From Laburnicola sp. R22_1 (Eukaryota; Ascomycota; Dothideomycetes; Pleosporales; Didymosphaeriaceae), in NCBI GenBank assembly GCA_014281115.1, contig JACONQ010000001.1, forward strand, positions 3,720,001 to 3,784,000: 64,000 nucleotides of DNA, written 5' to 3'. Positions 57,881-64,000 of this stretch are shown piece by piece. Positions within the stretch are counted from its first letter, which is position 1. Each line of letters begins with the position of its first letter. The notes below the pieces were generated by a model. It ran no database searches. It was given only the letters and a program-made list of their open reading frames with translations, and was not told the origin of the DNA. A program made the position numbers and the translations under genes.

Positions 57881-59666
57881 AGCTCGCGCACAAGGAACTC
57901 GCGCACCCCTAGTACTCGCGCACCCCACCAAATCGCGCACCCGCACAAAAAAGACGCGTATTTTATTAACGCCTATTCTAATTGCCACTCCATGCACATA
58001 GATTGAAAGGTAGTATCAGGCGCTGCCCTCCCTGTAGCTACAGCACGCCTCTGAGCTCTAGGCCTAGAGCTCTGAGCTTCTGCAGCAGCAGCTTGATCAA
58101 CTGTACGCTTGATACTCTCAATATCAGCAAATCTTTGGTTGTAATCTACAGTGATTCGTTTCCGCTTTTTCTGAGAGCTAGTAGCCTCTAGTTGATACTG
58201 TAGGCGAGAGATTATTGATTCCTGCTTTGCTGCTCGACTATTGCTAATAGCTATTGCCTTGCTCATTTTTTGGAATGCCTGGCGCGTAGGTTTTAATAGC
58301 TCTTGTGACCTCTCAATATGTTTCTGAGTTGCGTACACGTCCTGAGGTTTCTGAGGGGTGCGATAGAGCGTATTGATCGCGTTGAGGTCCTGAGGTAGGC
58401 GTGGCGGCGTTGCTGGCCTGCCTATAACCTGTGAGGATAGAAGTACCTGATTAGGGTTATAGGGAACAAGACCAGCAGCGCGCCAGCCAGCCCGAATCAC
58501 CCTCTCTGAGAGGCCTTCCTCTCTGGCTAGGTGGTAGTAGCTAATAAAGCGCGCCTTCTTAATAGGCGCGGCGTCGTCGAGGCTCGCCAGGTCGCGTATG
58601 TGATTTTTATAGTTCGACTTAATAACCGAGAACCCTGATAGATCTAGCGGCTGTAGGAGGTGTGTTGAATGAGCTGGTAGAAATAGAAGCTCTACTCGAG
58701 CCTGCTTGCAAGCCCAGAGGAACTCAATATTCACATGGCTACTATGCGCGTCGCAGAGGAGTAGCCGGTATTAGCTACCCTTAGGCGCTGATTCTGGTAG
58801 AAAGAGCCGGCGCAACCACTCAAGGCCTATCTCCTGCGAGGTCCACCCATTCTCTGAGGTTGTATAGAGCCAATTTGGTATAGATGCTGGAAACCAGGTT
58901 GTTTGTAGGCTCTGGCCTTTGAAAATAACAGCGCAGGGCAGCTTCTGCCCTGTAGCTGATACAGCCTCAATTATTGAGACCCACTCGCGATTCTCTGGCG
59001 ACTTGATGTAAGCCTTTCTTTTTTGGCTATTTGCGAGCACCCTGGAGTTGGTACCTACACCAAGGGCAATACCAGTCTCATCAATATTCCAGATATTCTC
59101 TGCCTGTATGCCTAGCCTGATTCTGACGCGCTCAAATAGCTCAAGAAACGCGTTGATTTGTTCTGGTGTAGCTGCCTCAGCGCGGCTTGTATCTAGCTTT
59201 CTCCCTATAACAGAAGCAACGCGTGGGTTGCGCTGTATAAAGTGTTGCATCCACCTTTTGCCTAGAGGCTCTACGTCGCCGTTCATACGGAGAATTCGGG
59301 TCGCCATTTCTCGAGCGCGCGCGTGCGAGGAGGGTAGCCATTGGTATCCTGCTCAAGAATCCACTCTACTAGGAAGCTTTCTTGATCCGGTGTCAATCGC
59401 TGCTGGTTGGCGTGGCTGGCGCGTCTGTTCGCCATGCCACCTAGTCGATCGCGTAGGGTGGAGGGAGGAACACCGTAGGCCTTTGCGGCGGCTTGTTGGC
59501 TTGTAAAAACGCCAGCATTGTATTGCGCGATAGCAAATTGTATACTCTGCTCGCGTATATCCATATTGAACAAGAAGTGTTGATAAAATACGCGTCTTTG
59601 TGAGGGGGCGCGATTTGGTGGGGGTGCGCGAGAACTAGGGGTGCGCGAGTTCCTTGTGCGCGAGCT
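57881..59666 (-). mobile_element. Pogo-family (Tc1/mariner) DNA transposon 1
   Basis: A 1786-bp element with imperfect terminal inverted repeats of about 85 bp (57881-57965 and 59581-59666) that start AGCTCGCGCACAAGG. TA flanks both ends, the standard target duplication. The terminal repeats contain several CTCGCGCAC motifs, possible transposase sites. The single gene is a pogo-type transposase on the minus strand. Confidence 0.9.
57973..59564 (-). pseudogene. Pogo-type DDE transposase, two lesions
   Basis: Starts at ATG 59564. An N-terminal Psq-type helix-turn-helix (TSQQAAAKAYGVPPSTLRDR) is followed by a CENP-B-like DNA-binding part (LVEWILEQDTNGYPP, KRWMQHFIQRNP) and the DDE domain (IWNIDETGI, LLCDAHSSH, LLFLPAHSTHLLQPLD). 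The C-terminal tail is Lys/Gln-rich. Two lesions are seen. A frame change lies in a CG-dinucleotide run near 59312-59322, between NGYPPRTRA and REMATRIL. An in-frame TAA near 58770 (codon after PESAPKGS) is probably a former CAA, a CpA-to-TpA change. Otherwise the protein is well preserved, so decay is recent. Confidence 0.88.
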
Positions 59667-59876
59667 TAGTAGCCCAACGGCCAAATTTAGTGGCCCAGCG
59701 GCCAAGAGAAAACAGGGCGCGGCGGAGGGGACCCGTAGGTGTCGCAAATCAAAAGCTGCTTCTGACCATACTGTCTCCGCTAGGACACTTAGAGACGTCT
59801 CTACCTTTTTATAGTATATCATCCCGCATAAGTGAGTCTTGTCGTACTCTAACCTGCACCACGGGTCCCTAGTGTA
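59667..59876. other. Spacer between pogo elements 1 and 2
   Basis: A 210-bp stretch with one open frame on the minus strand across its whole length (containing RDPWCRLEYDKTHLCGM). It is unrecognised and lies between the TA target duplications of the two elements. Confidence 0.4.
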
Positions 59877-61971
59877 ACGTGTCCGTGCGCGTGATGCACG
59901 CTCGGCCCGAAAACAGTCAAACTTCCACACCACACAACTCCACCAATATGGCTCCGATTGACGATGCGCTTGCAGAGATAGACTCGCTAGATCCTAGCGA
60001 TAAACTTTGTTATACAAAAATAGCTAACAAGCATGGCGTTGGACGCTTAACTCTATCGCGGCGGCACCGCGCAGTTACACAGTCGCACGCGTCAAAGATT
60101 ACCAACCAACAAAAGCTCACTCCACAACAAGAGGTAGAGCTTGTTAAATACATAGAAAGGCTCACAGCGCGTCACTTGCCACCTACAAGAGAGATGATAC
60201 AAAATTTCGCGTTAACAATAGCTAAGGAGCTAGTGAGCGAGAGCTGGGTTACGCGCTTTATCAACTAACACAGTATCCATCTCATCTCTTGATGGGCAGC
60301 TGGTATGGACAGCAATCGCCACCAAGCCGACTTAGGGGATAAATACAGTCTGTATTTCAATCTCCTAGGTGACAAAATTAAGGAATACGATATCGAGCCT
60401 CGTCACACGTACAATATGGATGAAAAAGGCTTCTTAATTGGTATTGTTGGCCGATCAAAACGAGTGTTCAGCAGACAAATGTGGGAGAATAAGGAGGTTA
60501 CAGCATCTCTCTAAGATGGCTCTTGTGAATGGATTACCCTCCTAGCGTGTGTGTGTGCTGATGGATCAGCCTTACCACTAAGCCTTATCTATTAGTCTAC
60601 CAACAGCGGCATACAATCGAGCTGGGTTAAGGATATTAAGGCAGGAAAGCATAGCGTACACGTCTCCTCTTCACCCTTAGCTGGACAAACAACAATATCG
60701 GCCTTGCCTGGCTTAAGCAGGTGTTTAATCGCTACACTAAGGCAAAAGCTCGACGATCTTACTAACTACTTATCCTTGATGGCCATGGATCTTACGTTAC
60801 TATGGATTTTATTGATTACTGCGATTAGAATAGGATCCTCCTAGCTATACTCCCCCCTCATTCGACGCATACGCTTCAGCCACTTGATGTGGTGCTCTTC
60901 AAGCCTCTCTTATTAGCCTACTCAGCTGAGCTCACGACCTACCTCCAAGAGAGCCAAGGCCTGGTCCTGATCAAGAAAGGCGACTTCTTCCCTCTCTTTT
61001 GGAAGGCCTGGATAAGCTCCTTTAAAGAAGAGATGATCCTTAAGTCTTTTAAGGCCACTGGTATATCACCTTTCAACCTAGAAGTTATACTCAAAAGATT
61101 CAAGAAAACCACACAGGATGATGACCAGGGATCACGAGAGAGCTCTGAGTCAGTACTTAGTGGGGGCAACTGGCGTGAGCTAGATCGCCTTGTACGAGCT
61201 ACAGAGCAACAGAGTAGGAAGGACGCGCAGAAGCTTAGTCGCTCACTCCACCATATCTCAGCTAAAGTTCAGCTACTCCACTACGAGAATGCTGGATTAA
61301 GAGAAGCTCTTGCTACTAAGAAGAAGCATAAAAAGAAAGGCAAGCCTCTAGATCTTTAACAACGTCAGGAGTACCATAGGGGAGCAGTTTTCTGGTCACT
61401 AAGCAAGGTTAGGGAGGCTCGCGTACGCCAGTCTGTGAAGGAGCAAGAGGAGAAGGAGCAGAAGCTTTAAAAAGCTGAGACAGCTGAGTCGAGGAAGGCA
61501 GCTAAGCTATACAAGGAGAAAATTGCAGAGGAGAAGCGTGTGGCGCGGGAGGCAGCTAAAGTAGCTAGGGAGAAGGAGAGGCTTAAGAAGGCTGCAGAGC
61601 GCGCTCGCTAGAAGGAGGTAGCTAACGCAGCAAAAGCTCTACAATCTGCCTAAAAGGGTAAGAGAAAGGCCTCGCAGCCATCTATACAAAGCAACAAGCG
61701 TCAGAAACGTGTGGTTGACGCTCTAGCTACTAAGGAGGCCTCAGGTGCCGCATCAGCAGCTCCACCCAAGACTACGCGGCACGGCCGCAACGTTAAGCTT
61801 CCAAGTAAATATCAGTAGCGCAGGTTAATCGCAAGCATTAATAGAGCACTCCACTAAAAAATCTTGCAATATTCGCTACTATATGTGGCTCTATAGCCTC
61901 ATTTCTCGTAGAGCTGTTATGGTGTTGTGCGTGCATCACGCGAATCCGTGCATCACGCGCACGGACACGTT
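59877..61971 (+). mobile_element. Pogo-family DNA transposon 2, RIP-mutated
   Basis: About 2.1 kb, with terminal inverted repeats of about 24 bp containing CGTGTCCGTGCGCGTGATG. TA dinucleotides flank the ends (59875-59876 and 61972-61973). The right end has a second copy of the CGTGATGCACG motif. It carries a plus-strand transposase of a different subgroup from element 1. Confidence 0.85.
59948..61818 (+). pseudogene. Pogo-type transposase, many nonsense codons
   Basis: Begins APIDDALAEIDSLDPSDKL and shows the helix-turn-helix, a CENP-B-like region (LVKYIERLTARHLPPTREM), HTYNMDEKGF with the first acidic residue, LPLSLIY, and after decayed sequence STHTLQPLDVVLFKPL. The tail is a Lys/Glu/Ala coiled-coil region ending HGRNVKLPSKYQ. 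At least six in-frame stops are TAG or TAA at places where related copies have Gln (after RFIN, VTASL, LSLIY, IDYCD, RAR and QSA), each explained by CpA to TpA on the coding strand. One or more small shifts lie around 60600-60890. Inactive. Confidence 0.85.
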
Positions 61972-62699
61972 TAAGGTTATGTACGCATCAGCTAAAACAT
62001 ACCGTAGCTTGGCAGTCAGTGCACAGCGTCAGTCAATGCACACCCCCAACACGATCGCTCGGCCAGCAACATGAGGCTACTGAGCCACCCACAATCAATA
62101 TTATCACGAGATTTTCTGGAGTTGAGGTCTCCTAGGCCTGTAGATGATTGTTAGCTACTCAGATTATAGATATCTACTTGGTGTTCTAATAATTCGGCCA
62201 CTGCGCGATGAGGGCGTTGGTAGAGCAGATGCAGCTTCATCAACGCGTACAGGTGCCGACGCAGGCTTTTTTTTCTTAATAGGTAGAACAGTAGACTCTG
62301 AAGCCTTTTTGTTACCCTTTTTGGCTAATTTGATGCGATTTTGAAGTTGTTAATTAGCCCTACGAGCCTGTTGATTGAGGCGTCGCTCAGCAGCCTTATC
62401 GGCCCTCTGCTTTGCGCGCGCATCTCTAGCAGCTACTCAAGCAACACGCTTCTCCTGGAGTAGTCTTGCTTTGAGCTGCTAGCTAGCTCGACAGGCCTCT
62501 GCTTGCTCACTTTTTTGAAGCTGTAGTTGCTGCGCTTCAGCATCTTTTTCGTGTTGACGATCACGTGCCCGCTGTACGCTATGAGGTGACCAGAAAATAG
62601 CTCCACTATAATACTCATCTGGCTGATTAAGAGGTAGAGGCCTGCCTCGCTTTGAGCGTTTCTTCTACCTTGCTAGAGCCTCCCGCAGGCCTTTGTTTT

Positions 62700-62905
62700 T
62701 GTTGGTTCCACGTCGGGTCGTGTATACACGGTAAACAGTAATAAATAGATAGTCAAAGATTTTGGTTGTAAGTTGTTGTCCTATCCTCACCGTGGAGGTG
62801 AGGATAGGGCAGACCCCCTGTCAAACACTGGCCAAACAAGGAGGCAAGGCTAGGGGTAGAACCCCTGTAACAACGCTAGCTACTTGGGGAGAGCTACTGC
62901 CAACA
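62700..62905. mobile_element. Solo-LTR-like 206-bp insertion nested in pogo element 3
   Basis: Begins TGTTGG and ends CCAACA, the TG...CA termini of retrotransposon LTRs, with a 5-bp direct repeat GTTTT on each side (62695-62699 and 62906-62910). It splits the transposase exactly between the codons for LLEHEN and GLREALA, which are contiguous in element 2 (YENAGLREALA). No coding capacity. The internal AATAAATA motif and hairpin fit an LTR. Confidence 0.8.
62780..62808. repeat. Perfect 12-bp stem hairpin
   Basis: CCTATCCTCACC and its exact reverse complement, separated by a 5-nt loop, inside the nested LTR-like insertion. Confidence 0.85.
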
Positions 62906-63088
62906 GTTTTCATGCTCTAGGAGTTGCTTTTGTACAGAGATTGAGTGTACAGTTCAACTCAGCTTCTTGGCCTTATTACTACCCCCTGCATCAACAACAG
63001 CCTTCAGAAGCCTATCAATCTTTCTCCAATCTGAAGCACTAAGTACTGAGGTTAAGCTCTCTCGTAATTGTTAATCGGGAGGCACAGC

Positions 63089-63475
63089 CTAATCAAATCG
63101 CTTGAGGATAGTCGTCAGATCCAGCGGGGAGATGCCTGTAGCTTTAAAGGCCCAGAGTATTAATGGCTGCCTCATAGTGTTGACCCAGGCCTTCCAGAAT
63201 AGGCTGAAGAAGTCTCTCTTAGCAATAGAGGCTAGCCCCTGGCTGTTCTGTAGGAAGGCTAACAGCTCATTTAAATACGCAGTTAATAGAGGCTTGAACA
63301 CGCAGACATCTAGAGGCTGCAACGTATGGGTCAAATAGGGTGGATAGATAGCCAACAGGATCCTATTACGATCACAATAGTCAATAAAATCCATAGTGGT
63401 ATGAGATCCATAGCCATCAAGGATCAATAGTCGATATGATCGTCTAGCTTTTGACTTTGTGAGGCGATTAAACAC
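63089..63475 (-). pseudogene. DDE domain of pogo element 3
   Basis: Longest surviving open part of element 3. It contains RRSYRLLILDGYGSHTTMDF with the second catalytic acidic residue, ILLAIYPPYLTHTLQPLD, then KRDFFSLFWKAWVNTMRQ and FKATGISPLDLTTILKRF. It is followed by stops at positions where element 2 has coding sequence. Confidence 0.8.
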
Positions 63476-64000
63476 CTGTTAAAGCCATGCTAGGCCTATC
63501 TAATTGTTCGTCCAGCCAGATTCTGATGCCGTGATAAAGGCCTAATAGTGTTAAGGATTAAGGTCCTCTATCCAACTTAATTGTATATCCGTAGAGGTGG
63601 CCTGATAGATCAGAGCTAGATCTAGGGCAGATCCGTCGGCGCATATACAGGCTATGAGCGATATCCACTAGCGGCTGCCATCCTGGATAGCTTGCCTTAC
63701 AGCCTTGCTCTCGTACAGAGGCCTATCAAAGATCCTCTTTGAGCGGGAGGTGATGCCAAGTAGGAAGCCTTTCTCGTCCATATTATAGATATCTCGAGCC
63801 TCAATCTAATATTGCTCAATCTTTTGCTGTAGGAGGTCAAAGTAGAGCTTATATTTGGCCAAGGAATCAGCTTTGTAGCGATTACTGTCGATGCCGGCCG
63901 TCCATCGTGATATCAAGGATTCAGCGTTGCGCCTGACAAAGCGATCAACCCATAATAAGCTAACCTCCTTTTTAGCTATAGTAGAGGCAAAGCTTTGTAT

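Larger units (their letters stand above)
62164..64000 (-). mobile_element. Pogo-family DNA transposon 3, partial at window edge
   Basis: A transposase remnant on the minus strand, related to element 2 at protein level, running past the right edge. It ends near 62164 with a Lys/Arg-rich tail (SGRIIRTPSRYL). The terminal inverted repeat on this side was not identified. The coding region is interrupted by a 206-bp insertion at 62700-62905 and by several stop codons. Confidence 0.8.

Overview
This is nuclear DNA from a filamentous ascomycete (Pezizomycotina). Genes are split by short GT-AG introns of about 45-80 bp. The gene set is fungal: an NDT80-family regulator, an RTA1-like protein, fungal-type cystathionine beta-lyase and beta-synthase, and a secreted LysM protein. 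Pogo-type transposons on the right carry C-to-T stop codons typical of repeat-induced point mutation (RIP). A dothideomycete is a reasonable guess, but the sequence alone does not fix the species.

The left 36 kb is ordinary gene-rich chromosome. In order: a secreted GH23-like/LysM protein (438-1517, -); a NUDT15-like Nudix hydrolase (4339-4930, -); mitochondrial Hsp70 (6017-8152, -), divergent from a WD40/DUF2415 protein (8835-11114, +) across a shared promoter with a heat-shock element; cystathionine beta-lyase (11776-13216, +); an RTA1-like membrane protein (14072-15068, -); a GNAT acetyltransferase (16485-17480, -); Ddi1 (18233-19608, +); the rRNA methyltransferase Rrp8 (20309-21967, -); a charged-repeat protein (22543-25237, -); a broken aldehyde dehydrogenase (25923-27638, -); cystathionine beta-synthase (27947-29579, -); the SRP receptor beta subunit (31607-32555, -); and an NDT80/vib-1-like transcription factor (33796-36555, -). 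Exons were placed by hand from splice signals, reading phase and family similarity.

From 36.5 to 45.3 kb I find no convincing gene. The right third is a mosaic of genes and mobile DNA. A small protein of a fungus-specific type (45357-46056, +) is followed 34 bp later by a 160-bp fold-back element with perfect 56-bp arms and an 8-bp target duplication (46090-46249). Next comes a full-length 6.2-kb Tad/I-like LINE with a 14-bp target duplication (47765-53979, -), then an NTF2-like small protein (54116-54616, -) and a secreted GH5 glycoside hydrolase (55813-57324, +). The window ends in three decayed pogo-family transposons (57881-59666, 59877-61971, 62164 to the window edge). The last contains a nested 206-bp solo-LTR-like insertion (62700-62905).

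Functional links are modest. Cystathionine beta-synthase and beta-lyase, both enzymes of sulfur amino-acid metabolism, lie about 15 kb apart. The GH23-LysM and GH5 proteins are predicted to be secreted. I saw no biosynthetic cluster, CRISPR array or tRNA gene.
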